Below are positions 11,673 to 22,996 of a DNA stretch of 64,000 nucleotides, piece after piece. Each line of letters starts with the position of its first letter. Positions within the stretch are counted from its first letter, which is position 1. Origin of the DNA: Xiphydria camelus (Eukaryota; Arthropoda; Insecta; Hymenoptera; Xiphydriidae); NCBI GenBank assembly GCA_963678675.1, contig OY783199.1:12266708-12330707 (forward strand), in the 5' to 3' direction. Under the pieces are notes generated by a model. It was not told the DNA's origin and ran no database searches. It saw only the letters and a list, made by a program, of their open reading frames with translations. The position numbers and the translations under genes were made by a program.

Positions 11673-12660
11673 GCGTTTTAGTTTTTTGTTGAAGTGAAAC
11701 TTCTTTGCGGAGGGTAGTGAAATCGCGCGAGGGGTTTAACGAAGAATACCGTCACGAAATACGTACTCCAGCGCTCTCGACTGTGCCTCACTCAGCACTC
11801 TCAACCGTGCCCCATTCCATCGCTCTCGACCGTGCTTAGCACGATCGCTACAATCATAAATTTATATTACCGTAACGGCAAGGCTGGCGGTATGTTTCGA
11901 CGAACGTGGGTTGAGAATGCGTTCACAGTCCCGCACCTTTCTCTCAAAATAACCTCGCAGTGTATCTAATTGTAAACCACGATTATATCACCGAACTACA
12001 ATATATCACCAGTAATATTGTGAGTGCAGTGTTACATCATTTGAACTAACCGATACGGTTTAAATCCATATCTCCACGTGTTCGGTCACTAGTCGTGTCA
12101 CTTAGTAGTGTCTTCGGGATTTACGACCCTGAGGAGACCTAATCTTGATCGCACCTGTTAGAAATATTAACTTGAAACTGAAGAATAAGGGCCAGTATTA
12201 CCACATCAGGTTAAACCGAAGGTTGCAGGTTAATCTTCGGGTTAGCCAAAATGACTGTATTACAAAATTTGGTTAACTAAGGAGTGGAGTTTAACTACCT
12301 GAATAAGTTTACCGTCAGATATCTGTCGGTTAACCATAGAGTTCAGGTTAGCTCGGGGTTGACGCATGCGCTGAGTGGTCGGTCGCTGCTCTAACCTACA
12401 AACGTCTGGGAATGCAGCTGTAAACATTCATGACTCGTGTTTTACATTTTAGATTATTGGCGTAAATGATTGAAGGGGTCGCATTCTCGTGTCCACCTGT
12501 AGTGTACATTTTGTGGATCTAGTTTGTGTTTATCGTCATGTGTTTAGATCATGCCAAAGGGATTCAGGGATACTGCAAAAGACGCGAAGTGAGCTATTGG
12601 AGTATGCTTGATATCTAATTTTATTTGTGTAAAGTATTCCAATACTCTTCTGTTTCCAGA

Positions 12661-13346
12661 TTCAAATTGCTCATCCGACCTTATGTGGTGCTTCAAAAGG
12701 GATATCAGTGCTGATAGGAAATGCTTTCAGAACTTGATAGTCCTATAGTATACGCTCACAATGATCTTCTACTGGGAAATGTATTGTGCAATGAAATAGA
12801 AAATAGCGTTACTTTCATTGACTACGAGTACACTGCTTTTAACTATGAGGCTTTTGATATATCCAATCATTTTATTGAATTTGCTGGTAATTATATGATC
12901 CATTTACTAATCACAAACTAATAATTTTTATAGCATAGAAGTAATACAAAATCTCTTATTTTTTCAGGTATAGATAATCCTGCATTTTCTCTGTATCCGG
13001 AGGAAACATTGCGAAGGGCTTGGCTTAGAATATATCTTCGTACGTACAATGAAGCCACAGATGTATCCGAAGATACTGTTACTAAACTTTATACCGAGGT
13101 TTAAATTTCCTCCTTTATCTCATTTCTTCTGGGGTTGCTGGGCGCTTTACAGAGCGAACATTCAAATATCGACTTCGATTTTCTAGAGTAAGTTTATTTA
13201 ATTATTATTAGATTGTAATCAGGATATTTTCATTTCATAATATTCATATTTCATTTGATGATAATCGTTTTGATAATAGGTACGCTTCTTTCAGATTTAA
13301 CGAATACTTCAAAATGAAGGACGAATGCCTGAACATGAAGTTATAA
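12661..13346 (+). pseudogene. Ethanolamine kinase C-terminal pseudogene with introns
   Basis: Ethanolamine kinase phosphorylates ethanolamine at the start of the CDP-ethanolamine pathway. Here 12721-12886 encodes the catalytic HNDLLLGNVL loop and the metal-binding IDYEY motif. A phase-1 intron (gt at 12887, ag at 12966-12967) joins to IDNPAFSLYPEETLRRAWLR and TYNEATDVSED. After two compensating frameshifts around 13100-13150 (SHFFWGCWAL lies in the shifted frame) the exon ends at 13187. A second intron leads to 13280-13346, YASFRFNEYFKMKDECLNMK and stop. The N-terminal half of the kinase is missing and an in-frame stop follows TEV at about 13102. Retained introns exclude retroposition and indicate a DNA-level copy, inside the TIRs of the 12189-14332 element. 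Identification is firm from the motifs; capture by the transposon is inference. Confidence 0.85.
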
Positions 13347-13791
13347 AATTTACGCCAAGACGAAATCATTCCATACAATGAAGAATTTTAATCATTCCCA
13401 ACGACGTATTCTATATGATACTATTTAATTTTACCAGCTTGTTAACTGGATTTCTCAAGAAAATTATCTCCTTTTATTCAGATTCATTGTAACAGCAATT
13501 GAAAAAAATTGCGAATGAAAATACCATGATATAATAGCTTAAATCGTACAGTATTTTATATAAACAACAGAATAATATACACATAATAGAATCATGTACA
13601 TATTATGTTACCGAATAAAAAAATGTTTTCTGTCATCCATCATGTCTTTCCCGCAATTTCTAAACATTTCTTTTGACCTTTTTTAACGTCATCATCGGAA
13701 TTAACAGTTGAGTTTTTTCTCCGTACTAGTAAACCTTTGCCAGTAAACGATATTTGATAGAGCAAGTTTAGCATTAAAAATGGCGTTTTGA
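13347..13791. other. Noncoding, below the kinase pseudogene
   Basis: AT-rich sequence with polyadenylation-like aataaa words. No motif recognised. Confidence 0.4.
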
Positions 13792-13974
13792 CTTAAGATA
13801 GCCAAAATATTCAAAATTCTAAGCTCCATATATTGTCAAGAACCGATTCCTATCAGTCATAAAAAGATCGTTGATGTTAAAAAAGTCATGAAGTACATTA
13901 ACGATGAAACACCGGAATTTTACTATCATATAACTTCTTGGAAGCAAAGTTACGCAGATGAAGATCCTCTCTGA
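13792..13974 (+). pseudogene. C-terminal fragment of a transposon protein
   Basis: The frame reads LKIAKIFKILSSIYCQEPIP, then ISHKKIVDVKKVMKYINDET, PEFYYHITSW and a stop at 13972. The pattern of basic residues, K-LMKY and acidic-FY near the end parallels the C-terminus of the fragment at 55430-55636 (ITTARKAKDLKEMMKYMDEG then FYTSVI). I infer both end the same family of transposon-encoded proteins. No Met start, no upstream domain. Confidence 0.4.
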
Positions 13975-14332
13975 TAACTAAGTCAACAATATAATGTTTC
14001 TTTAATTAACATTTTTGTTACTTAATAAAATATCTTTCACATATTTAGCATTCCTTATTACAGTTTTCAAGAGCTTATCATACACAAAAATTGAAAAAAG
14101 CAGAAAAAGAAAGACTGAGTCCAAAAACAGTACAAGTGCATACATTTTTCAGGAATAAACTAGTTTACGGCATGTTTCATCTAGGGATATTCGCTTGAAA
14201 TGCTACCACTCCTAGTTAACTTAACTTTGGGTAGAAAACGTTTTGTAATACGCATTTTCGTTAACCTTAGGTTTAAACTAAAGGTAAAGGTTAACTCAAC
14301 CAGCAGTTTAAACTCACATTGTAATATCGGCC

Positions 14333-14893
14333 CTAAATAAAGCAAAAATCAATCGCTGATTAGACTGTGCAGAGGGGGTTTAGTTTGTGTTGCGCGGGAG
14401 GGTTTCTCGGGACGATGAAAGCCATTGTTTATATTATGAGACGACGCAGTGTCGCACCTCCACTAACAATAAGAGGACCAAAGAAAGAAACCATTCATCG
14501 ATATTCCAAATCATGATCCCCGCATGCCCTTTTAGTCAGTTCCCTGGAAAGTGTAAAAAAGTAAAGATGTCTTCTAAGCGCATTCTAATAAAGAATATTT
14601 TTGGTAGTGAAAACACGGTGCTTTTACTTAATACTGAACTTCCATTTCCAATAGCACCTCGACCGAACAATATGATAAATAAACATTGAATAAATATAAT
14701 TGACTTTTAAATAACGAAAAATAGTAAAACAACAAAATTATAAACTTCCTAGTGGGGTAGCGTGGGCTGATGCAAGGTGCCCTAATTGGCTGAACAAGGA
14801 ATGACGTTAGAGCAAGAGATGACACTGGGTAATTTCCGAGTCCCGTACCTAGCGTGTATGACTAACGGTTGCTCGTCCCTGACCATTAAGATT
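14333..14893 (-). repeat. Dispersed repeat segment, also at 32905-33065
   Basis: The reverse complement of 14750-14893 aligns with 32910-33065 (shared blocks agtgtcatc, taacgtcat, cagccaatcaggg, tagcccacgct). 14387-14689 also contains a short ORF with no recognisable motif. The repeat supplies the target site for the THAP element. Confidence 0.55.
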
Positions 14894-14901
14894 GGTCAGG
14901 C

Positions 14902-15318
14902 TATTGGGACCTTACCGATGGGCGGAGCCTAAATCAATGTGGCGGCTTTAAGGTAACATTTTACGTATGACAGCATAGGGAAAAACTTGTTTGAGTACTG
15001 AAAATGAATAACATTGTTTGATTTTTTCTTTATTACCGAAAATATTTGTGATATAAACAACACGTTTGTCAGGTTTGGGAAAATAATGAAATGCGATATT
15101 ATCCCTATCGAAACGACTTCCACAACCGGGGACGCAGCAAACAAGTCTACTCTTTGACTTTGCGATTTGACAACGGGAGACGTCATTCCTCCAACAAAAA
15201 ATAATTTTTAAGTGCACGCACAATGATGCAGCTATCAGTTTGCTCCAAGCACTGTTACCTTATAATAGTTACTTTTTCTGCCACCAGAGGTCATACGCCC
15301 ATCGGTAAGATCCCAATA
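14902..15318 (-). mobile_element. P-like element fragment with THAP domain
   Basis: Ends tattgggaccttaccgatgg and, reversed, tattgggatcttaccgatgg are inverted repeats. The 8 bp on each side are ggtcaggc and ggccagta; the unoccupied repeat copy at 32.9 kb reads ggccagtc, so a decayed 8-bp duplication is plausible, as for P elements. The inside carries a THAP-encoding fragment on the minus strand. Together (8-bp duplication plus THAP) this fits a deleted P-type element (inference). Confidence 0.55.
15030..15150 (-). pseudogene. THAP zinc-finger fragment
   Basis: The frame reads LVCCVPGCGSRFDRDNIAFH then YFPKPDKRVV. The CxxxxC pair, the SR, the FHxFP-like block and the Arg/Lys run are the start of a THAP domain, a C2CH DNA-binding finger found in P transposases and THAP proteins. 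The later Trp and C/H ligands are not visible before the frame ends. It is a domain fragment inside the inverted-repeat element, not a full gene. Confidence 0.65.
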
Positions 15319-15344
15319 GGCCAGTAAAATTATAATTTGAGTAT

Positions 15345-18300
15345 CGAATAATTTATTAATGCACAATAATATCAATTTATCCTTCGAAATCTAGTCAATA
15401 ATGAAATATTTGATTTGTGGGTGCCAAAATTCAGCCATAATTGTTTAAACAACGAAAAACGTTAGAAAAAGGCGACCGGGGTGCCGTTTTTGACTTCCCC
15501 CGGACAAACGGTTAGAGATACGTAGAAATGGACAGGACTAAAGTTAAAGAGTGCATAAAATTTTCTTCAGAAAAGTTCCAGATAGCATTTTCCTAAAGTT
15601 TATAATTTTCCCGCTATGAGCATTCGAAGCCGTACTTCAAAAACGCACCACCTCCAACGAAAGTAGAAAGTGCCACTTTTATTGTGAAATGAATTTTTTA
15701 ACTTAATAAATGATTTTAAAAATCTGAAAAAATTGAGGACGTTACTTAACGATTCGAAGAATAATTTGTAATAAGAGAAATTTGTTTGTAGCATTTTTTG
15801 GATTTTTTGCGCTCAATTTATTTCACACTTCTTTTACCATTTTTTCATATCATTTGAAATCGCTTAACTTTTAAACTAATTAACGTATCGGGATGATCTA
15901 TAAGGCAATTTTTTCGTCATTGAGTTATCTTCATCTTTGATCCCTTGTACTTTTATTGTCCACCCCACCGTTATTTTAAAAATCGTTGAGGAACAAATGC
16001 CGAGACCGTTTCCCGTGTGTGTAGATTCCATCTTTCAATATTTACATATTTTTAATCAATTTTTTAAAATTGTTCACTTGTGCAAATCTCCGAATATTTT
16101 TTTTCTTTGTTCCTGCCATTTGTTTATGCGAATTTGTTATAAATAAATGAAAAAAGAATACATTAATCTTTTCTTCTAAGCATAATATTGTTTGATTTTT
16201 TTCAAGTATTTTTCATCTTGCATTTTTTTCATTAATTGATTATTTTACGAGATATGACTTTTTAAATAATATAGTGAAACGCGTACCCCTTCCAGCGACG
16301 CAAGAGCCTTCTTCACCTTCGCGCGTCTATGGCCGTGCAACTCTCCCATTCATTTGTATTGCAAATATTTGCAATAATTGAACAGATAGCAAAACAATGC
16401 TTAGGACCGATTTTCTTCATTGATGAATGCGGCACCTTTTTTAAACTTTTCTTTCTTGTGGTTAATAGATTCGTGGGAAAATTCATTAAAGCCAAGCAAA
16501 AGTTTTAATTACTGTAATTCCAACATCATTACGTTTATGAAAATACTATTACTAATTTTATTGCAGGAATCGATGGATTAATATCTAATTAATATTAATA
16601 ATATATATATTTTTTTCTTATTATTATTATTATGTGATTTTGAAAGGTTATAATTGAAAAAAGCAAGTATACAGGGTGGACCAGGTTAAACGTCATTTTT
16701 TTTTATATGTGATGGAACAACAACAAAAAAGTAGACTCATAAGAAAATTTGTTTCAAAAATGTTTCCTAACAAAGATACAGGGTGTCAAAGTTTGGAAAA
16801 AAATGGTTTTCTCATCATAACTTCTAAACTACTTGATCGATTTCCATGAAATTTCGCACACAGGCTAATGTCGTACAGCTCTAAGTAATAATTAAATAAT
16901 TTTTAAAACTTCACCAGTGGCGTAGATACTGGGGGCCGGTACCCCCCTTTCCCCCTTCCAAATCTTCGGCGCCACTGGATATTTTGCAAAGAAAATTTAA
17001 TTATTGGATTCCCCGTTTAATTTAAAGAAAAAAATCACCCTTGCAAATTTTTGATTTGTGACTTCGTTTTTGAGATTTTTTTCTTTAAATTAAACGGGGA
17101 ATCCAATAATTAAATTTTCTTTGCAAAATATCCAGTGGCGCCGAAGATTGGGAAGGGGGAAAGGGGGGTACCGGCCCCCAGTATGTACGCCACTGGAGAA
17201 TTTTTAAAAATTATTTAATTATTACTTAGAGCTGTACGACATTAGCCTGTGTGCCAAATTTCATGGAAATTGATCAAGTAGTTTAGAAGTTATGAAGAGA
17301 AAACCATTTTTTTCGAAACATTGACATCCCGTATCTTTGTTAGAAAGCATTTTTGAAAAAAATTTTCTTATGAAAGTCTACTTTTTTTTGTTGTTCTATC
17401 ACATATAAAAAAAATGACGTTTAATCTGGTCCATCCTTTATATAGTTTAAATGAAATGTATTATTAATAATTAAGTATTTTCATTACAGTCTATTTTTTT
17501 TAGTTTCCATATAATAATTACTCCAGCAATTTTTCATCTCATTTTTTTAAATTGAATTTTTATCCATTGAAACATTATGAAGTGTACAAATAAAATATAA
17601 TTAGCAAGTAGTAGTAACTGTTTTTTAAGAAGTCAATGAATTTACAAAAATTGCAATAAATAATAATATTGCAAATTTAATACTATTGAGGTTTACAAAT
17701 TCTTGTTATTATTCAGGTTGATTTGATTTATTTGAACAGCGACCAGCGAACAGCGCACAGTGATGGCGAAGTTAAGAGAGAATAAACTAAATGTGTGCGC
17801 TTCGAATTAGATATATGATATTAGATCAAGTTCTTTCTCGACTTTAATGAATTTTCCCACGAATCTATTAACCACAAGAGAAAAAAGTTTAAAAAAGGTG
17901 CAGCATTCAGCAATGGAGAAAATCGGTCCTATGCATTGTTTTGCTATTTGTTCAATTATTGCAAATATTTTCAATAAAAGCGAATGGGAGAATTGCACGG
18001 CCAGAGACACGCGAAGGTGAAGGAGGCTCTTGCGTCTCTGGAAGGGGTACGCGTTTCACTATATTCTTTAAAAAATCATATCTCGTAAAATAATCAATTA
18101 ATGAAAAAAATGCAAGAGATGAAAAATACTTGAAAAAAATCAAGCAATATTGCGCTTAGAAGAAAAGATTAATATATTATTTTTTTTTCATTTATTTATA
18201 ACAAATTCACATAAACAAATGGCAGGAACAAAGAAAAAAAATATTCGGAGATTTGTACAAGTGAACCATTTTAAAAAATCGATTAAAAATATGTAAATAT

Positions 18301-18993
18301 TGAAAGATGGAATCTACATACACGGGAAACGGTCTCGGCATTTGTTCCTCAACGATTTTTAAAATAACGGTGGGGTGGACAATAAAAGTACAAGGGATTA
18401 AAGATGAAGATAACTCAATGACGAAAAAATTGCCTTATAGATCATCCCGATACGTTAATTAGTTTAAAAGTTAAGCGATTTCAAATGATATGAAAAAATG
18501 GTAAAAGATGTGTGAAATAAATTGAGCGCAAAAAATACAAAAAATGCTACAAACAAATTTCTCTTTTTGCAAATTATTCTTCGAATCGTTAAGTAACATC
18601 CTGAATTTTTCCAGATTTTTAAAATCATTTATTAAGTTAAAAATTCATTTCACAATAAAAGCGGCACTGTCTACTTTCGTTGGAGGCGGTGCGTTTTTGA
18701 AATACGGTTTTGAACGCTCATAACGGGAAAATTATAAACTTTAGGAAAATACCATTCAAAACTTTTTTGAAGGAAATTGTATGCTCTTCAACTTTAGTTC
18801 TGTCGATTTCTTACGTATCTCTAACCGTTTGGCCGGGGGAAGGCAAAAACGGCACCGCGGTCACCTTTTTCTAACGTTTTTCGTTGTTTAAACAATTATG
18901 GCCGACTTTTGGCACCCACAAATCAAATATTTCATTATCGACTATATTTCGAAGGATAAATTGATATTATTGTGCATTAATAAATTATTCGGG
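15345..18993. repeat. 3.65-kb palindrome at the centre of the inverted duplication
   Basis: cgaataatttattaatgcac opens the left arm and its complement closes the right arm. About 1,155 bp pair on each side (15345-16500 with 17838-18993), with few differences. The 1.3-kb middle does not pair except for the nested palindrome 16674-17441. Mirror ORFs (minus strand at 16313-16495 and 17807-18010) look like chance ORFs. This symmetry axis explains the inverted arrangement of the outer arms. Confidence 0.85.
16674..17441. repeat. Nested palindrome with hAT-like cagtggcg ends inside
   Basis: acagggtggaccaggttaaa at the left pairs with the right end near 17440. Arms of about 365 bp flank a 35-bp loop near 17040-17075. 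Within each arm are cagtggcgta and ggcgccactg words (16914, 16975, 17133, 17190) like hAT-type termini. No protein coded. Confidence 0.75.
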
Positions 18994-19800
18994 TTTCAGC
19001 CAAAAAAAGAGTGTTATTTGACTGGCCTACTACGTCGAATGATGATTCAATCTCTTGTACTTGGGTGAGCAAAGTGTCAGATTTTTCCAGATCGGTCGTC
19101 GATTGGAATTTGTCATAGCTCCTCTTTACAAAGCCGACTTAGAATTTGAAATATAGCAGTATCTATTAGCATGGACACTATAGGAAATAGCTCATTCTAA
19201 CCCGTCTGGTAATTAACCTTCCGGAAAAGGTGCCGGACTGCGAACTCATTCGCAACTCACGTTCGCCGAAACATACCGCCCACCTCGATGTTGCGACCGA
19301 TGTGGAGATTAGATCAAGATTAGCGCGTTACTTAGGTTGCAATGATAGTGAGCAGTAAGAAATGAAGTAGAAGTCGCCTTGCGACGGAATACATATTAAC
19401 ACAAATTTAAGTCACTTGATATATTTTGTAAATGTCATGATATAAACATTAACGTAACCTAAAAAAAACTCTGTAGAACAAAGGCAACATAATATTTCAG
19501 AGCGACAAAGCACGCAAATACTCCTCTCTCAATTGCGCAGGTCGGCTGTGCAGTGCATGACTGTAGCGACCCTGCTACGCACGGTTGAGAGCGGTAGAGT
19601 GGGGCATGGCCGAGAGCGCTGGAGTGGGGAACGGTTGAGAGCGCTGGAGTGGGGATGTGACGGTATTTCGTGTCACCTCGCGCGATTTCACTACCCTCAG
19701 CAGAGAAGTTTCACTTCAAAAATCTTTCAGATTATCAGAACAACGATGACAATGATGGCGCCAATTACAGCATTAGTGACGACTGTAGTTCAATCAGTCA

Positions 19801-19858
19801 TTTTGAAAAGGAGCCATCTCCAAAGGAATCCAATAGGAGATGGCTTCTTTTTAAAATG
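19801..19858. repeat. 58-bp perfect-looking hairpin
   Basis: cattttgaaaaggagccatc through ggagatggcttctttttaaaatg: a stem of about 23 bp with a 14-base loop. The other arm lacks it, so it is a tiny insertion or a local inverted repeat. Confidence 0.6.
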
Positions 19859-19994
19859 ACCGATTCAGTTATAGTAGTAACAAATTTGAAGATAAAAAGA
19901 TAACGATTACCATAATATTTCTTCGTGAATCACTCATCTCTGAATGTGGTATCCGTATCCGAGGGCTTAATTTAACAGAAAGTTCTTAAAAGTT

Positions 19995-20450
19995 TTTAAG
20001 AAAATGTCTTGAAAGAAGTATTGAAAAAAGTTGAAGAAAACGTCATAGAGAAAGTCTGGGATAGTCGTAGAAAAAGTTGTAGAGAAATTATGTGATAGTC
20101 TTGAAGAAAGTCTTGAAGAAAGTCTTGGAGGAAGTCATGAGAAAAGTTTGGGATGAAGTTTTGGAAAAAACCTATAAGAAAGTTTTGGAGAATATATGGA
20201 ACAGTCTTTCAGAAAGCATGGAATGAAGTCTTAAAGAAGGTTTAAGGAAAAATCTTGGAAAATTGTTGGGATATATTCTCGAAGAAAATTTAGAACAGTC
20301 TTGGAAAATGTGTGGGAGAGAGTCCTGAGAAAATTCTTGAAAAAAGTCTAGGATAAAGTCTTGGAAAAGGTCTTGGAGAAAGTCTTGGGTAAACTTTGGG
20401 ATAACGTTTTAGAAAGCGTATTGAAAAAAGTCTTGGAGAATGTTCTTCTC
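19995..20450 (+). repeat. Degenerate minisatellite (aaagtcttgga-type)
   Basis: About 30 imperfect units of 12-15 bp such as gaaagtcttggaga run for some 450 bp. It matches the split array of the other arm in inverted orientation and is longer here. It produces repetitive chance ORFs (for example minus strand 20290-20496). Confidence 0.75.
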
Positions 20451-21280
20451 CCATGATTATGAGATGAGATTTAGCCCGTATTATGGGAGAGTTCATTGAA
20501 ATTAAAATGAAAAATAATAACAGTAACGGTAAGATTGTATATTCATCACGTAGAAGTTTTACTTTGGAAAGTATGTAGAGTTATTCATTTATAATTGAAT
20601 AGTGCTATTTGTATACAGGCAACTATGACGGGATACATATATACAGCCTGAAAAATATGATGTCTTGTACCTGAATTTTGAAACTTATTCCACAGTACCT
20701 GGATCTTCTATGCAAGGTACAATATATTCGTAGTCTTTTTGAGAAATTGTACGAGGATCTCCCAAAATAGACATGAAATAAATATTTTACATTTTTTCTC
20801 AAGTCCTAATGGAGATATTATATTTGTAATTTATTTGTACAAGTTAAGAGTACAAGAAGTCAATCATTAATCCTTACATCTGTAAGATTTTTTTATTCCG
20901 TCGATATTGCAGTTTCGAAAAGATTTTCTGTAACATAAACTGCACTTCAACCCTGCTAAGCAAATGTAATCGCCCAAAGAATAATCGATCATGATTGGTA
21001 AAATATTTCATATTAACCAATTGAATGCGCACAAAGCGATGACATCAGATACGCGTAGTCGATGACTATAGCTCTTCCATGGAAAACCTCAAACCCAATA
21101 TTTTCAAAATGTTAACAAAAATTATGCATCGCTACGTCAATCGCGCGTGAACAAATACATAATTAACCAAATGTCGGTAATTGCCTCGCATTCATACAAA
21201 GCTAGAAGACTCTCTTCTTGTCGAATCCATTTTAAATCTGGTAAGTAAGAAACGTCTAAGATTTTAATAACTCACTAATA
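20451..21280 (-). repeat. Right-arm unique-looking sequence
   Basis: Matches 7374-8770 (minus its MITE) in inverted orientation with no large gaps. No gene recognised. Confidence 0.6.
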
Positions 21281-22583
21281 AAGGGTGTTTTTTTAGAGGC
21301 GGAGAACTTTAAATTGAAATAAAACACAAAGAAATGTTTTTAATATCCATGAAATTGTCTTTATTTTAAAGATATTTTTTTGGCATTAATGTTTGAATAT
21401 GATTTCGGGCATGTGGCCGCCACGACTGGCACGTGCATGGCGTAATCTAGAGAGGTCCAATTTTCACACACTCTTTGCAGTAAATCAGGCTGTATATCAG
21501 CAATAACGCGTCTAATGTTGGCTTCCAAGTGCTCAATTATTTCTGGTTTATCGGCGTAGACATGCGACTTTACGTATCCCCAAAGAAAATAATATAATGG
21601 CGTCAAATCGCATGAACGAGGTGACCAATTAACAGGTCAATTTCGTGAAATTAATCGTTGGTCAAATGTTTCTTGCAGTAAATTAATTGTATCGCGCGCT
21701 GTGTGGCATGTGGCGCCGTCCTGCAGAAACCACATGTCTGCAACATTAACACCTGCCAATTGAGGCACAAGAAAGTTTGCAATCATGTCTCTATACCGTT
21801 GACCGTTTACTGTAACGTTCTGACCATCAGCATTTTTGAAGACATAAGGACCAATGATTCCACCGGCCCATAAAGCGCATCAAACGGTCATTTTTTCTGG
21901 ATGTAATGGTGTTTCAATAATGACTTGTGGATTATCATCGCTCCAAATTCGGCAATTATGTTTGTTGACATAGCCATTTAACCAAAAATGTGCTTCATCA
22001 CTGAACAAAATTTTCGAATGAAATTGTGGATCAATGGCAATGTTTCCATCGGCCCATTCAACAAATCTACGGCGCGAAAGATGATCGTGTGGCTTCAATT
22101 CCTGCACAAGTTGAATCTTGTAAGCACGTAAACCAAGATCTTCACGCAAAATTTTCCATAAAGTGGATGGGCACAAGTTTAATTGTTGAGCACGATGACG
22201 AATTGACACATTTCGATCATCATCAACACTACGCTGCACACCAGGAATCGTTTGTTGTATACGCACTGTACGACGTCTTACGGGATGCGTATTATCGTTT
22301 AGAGTAAACGTATTGCGAAAACGAACCATAGTTTCTCGAATTAATCGCTCTGAAGGACGATTATGAGCACCATAAAACTCACGTAATGCCCGATGTATTT
22401 CTCTAATTGAACCTTGTCTTTTAAAATAAATTTGAACAATCTGCAAACGTTGCTCCGGCGTGAGTCTATTCATGATGAATTGCCAAGCCATACTAACCTC
22501 AAAAGAATCACGAACTGTCAAATCGGCTGTCACAGAAAACAGTGTTGCCAATTTAAAGTTCTCCGCCTCTAAAAAAAACCCTT
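21281..22583 (-). mobile_element. Tc1/mariner-type transposon, TSD TA
   Basis: 1,303 bp with ends aagggtgtttttttagaggc and, reversed, aaagggttttttttagaggc, flanked by TA at 21279-21280 and 22584-22585. The matching place in the other arm (about 2610) shows one TA and no insert, confirming the boundaries. It carries one decayed transposase gene filling most of its length. Confidence 0.9.
21361..22491 (-). pseudogene. Tc1/mariner transposase pseudogene
   Basis: The best start is MAWQFIMNRLTPEQR (ATG complement at 22491). An N-terminal helix-turn-helix region (EQRLQIVQIYFKRQGSIREI) is followed by the catalytic core: first Asp in ILFSDEAHFWLNGYVNK, second in WFLQDGATCHTA, third acidic residue in RSCDLTPLYYFLWGYVKS (Asp, about 36 residues after the second). 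A TGA at 21880-21882 replaces the Trp expected after MTV, and a second in-frame stop lies after RLISRN, so no full-length enzyme is made. All three catalytic acids remain, so decay looks recent. It would have cut and reinserted its own element by the DDE mechanism. Confidence 0.9.
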
Positions 22584-22996
22584 TACATTTTCAGTCCTAA
22601 TACTTTATTAAAACTAGTTTTCGACGCGTTGTCGGCCATACTAAATGGTTTACGATTTGTTTTACTGCATAAAAATTATTATCTATATAAGATGCTATTA
22701 CCACATGATCGGGCTGATTGTCACTTAACTCGTGTCGTCGTCATACTAGAGATGGCGTCAAGAAATCCTGTACAGTCCGTCCAAAAATCATAACTTAAAT
22801 GAAATTTTAATCTTTTTTTTTTCGGCAACGCGACAATGTTCGGGTACCGAATAAATTGCACAATAATCAGAATTTTACAGTAAATATAGCCACGTCGATT
22901 GGTCCATAAGTGGTCAGACACTCTGAATGTAATCTGGAATAAGCGCTTAATCAAATCTATGTACACCTAGCGTCAATGATTCTGATCGACCCGGTT

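Larger units (their letters stand above)
12189..14332. mobile_element. Harbinger-like element, TIR gggcc, TSD TAA
   Basis: The left end gggccagtattaccacatca and the reversed right end gggccgatattacaatgtga begin imperfect inverted repeats of about 80 bp rich in ggttaa. TAA flanks both sides (12186-12188, 14333-14335). GGGCC ends with a 3-bp TWA-type duplication fit PIF/Harbinger (known features of that superfamily); no PIF transposase is visible. Inside are a short exon-like start (ATG 12551, MPKGFRDTAKDA, then gtgagc), an ethanolamine-kinase pseudogene with introns, and the C-terminal piece of another transposon protein at 13792. The element therefore appears to have picked up host genomic DNA. 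Confidence 0.65.
2258..22935. repeat. Large inverted duplication (arms about 2258-15344 and 18994-22935)
   Basis: Read in reverse complement, the right arm matches the left arm in colinear order. 22935-22584 matches 2262-2630. 21280-20430 matches 7374-8770. The minisatellite 20450-19995 matches 8745-8865 plus 10920-11060. 19900-19740 matches 11080-11290. 19720-19550 matches 11690-11860. 19290-19210 matches 11888-11960. Divergence by eye is roughly 15-25%, so the duplication is old. The left arm is longer because of insertions at 2644-7370, 7496-8083, 8866-10919, 11356-11672, 12189-14332 and 14902-15318; the right arm has one at 21281-22583. The centre is the palindrome 15345-18993. It may be a segmental inverted duplication or one giant fold-back transposon. 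Outer ends share gagtgtc and a gacgtgg word, but I see no clear target duplication. Confidence 0.7.

Noticed and set aside
12137..12147. taatcttgatc shared with 19318 as an arm match
   Set aside because: The order conflicts with the otherwise colinear arm alignment; a short chance match.
20290..20496. Pro/Arg-rich minus-strand ORF
   Set aside because: Translation of the degenerate minisatellite; the pattern follows the DNA repeat.
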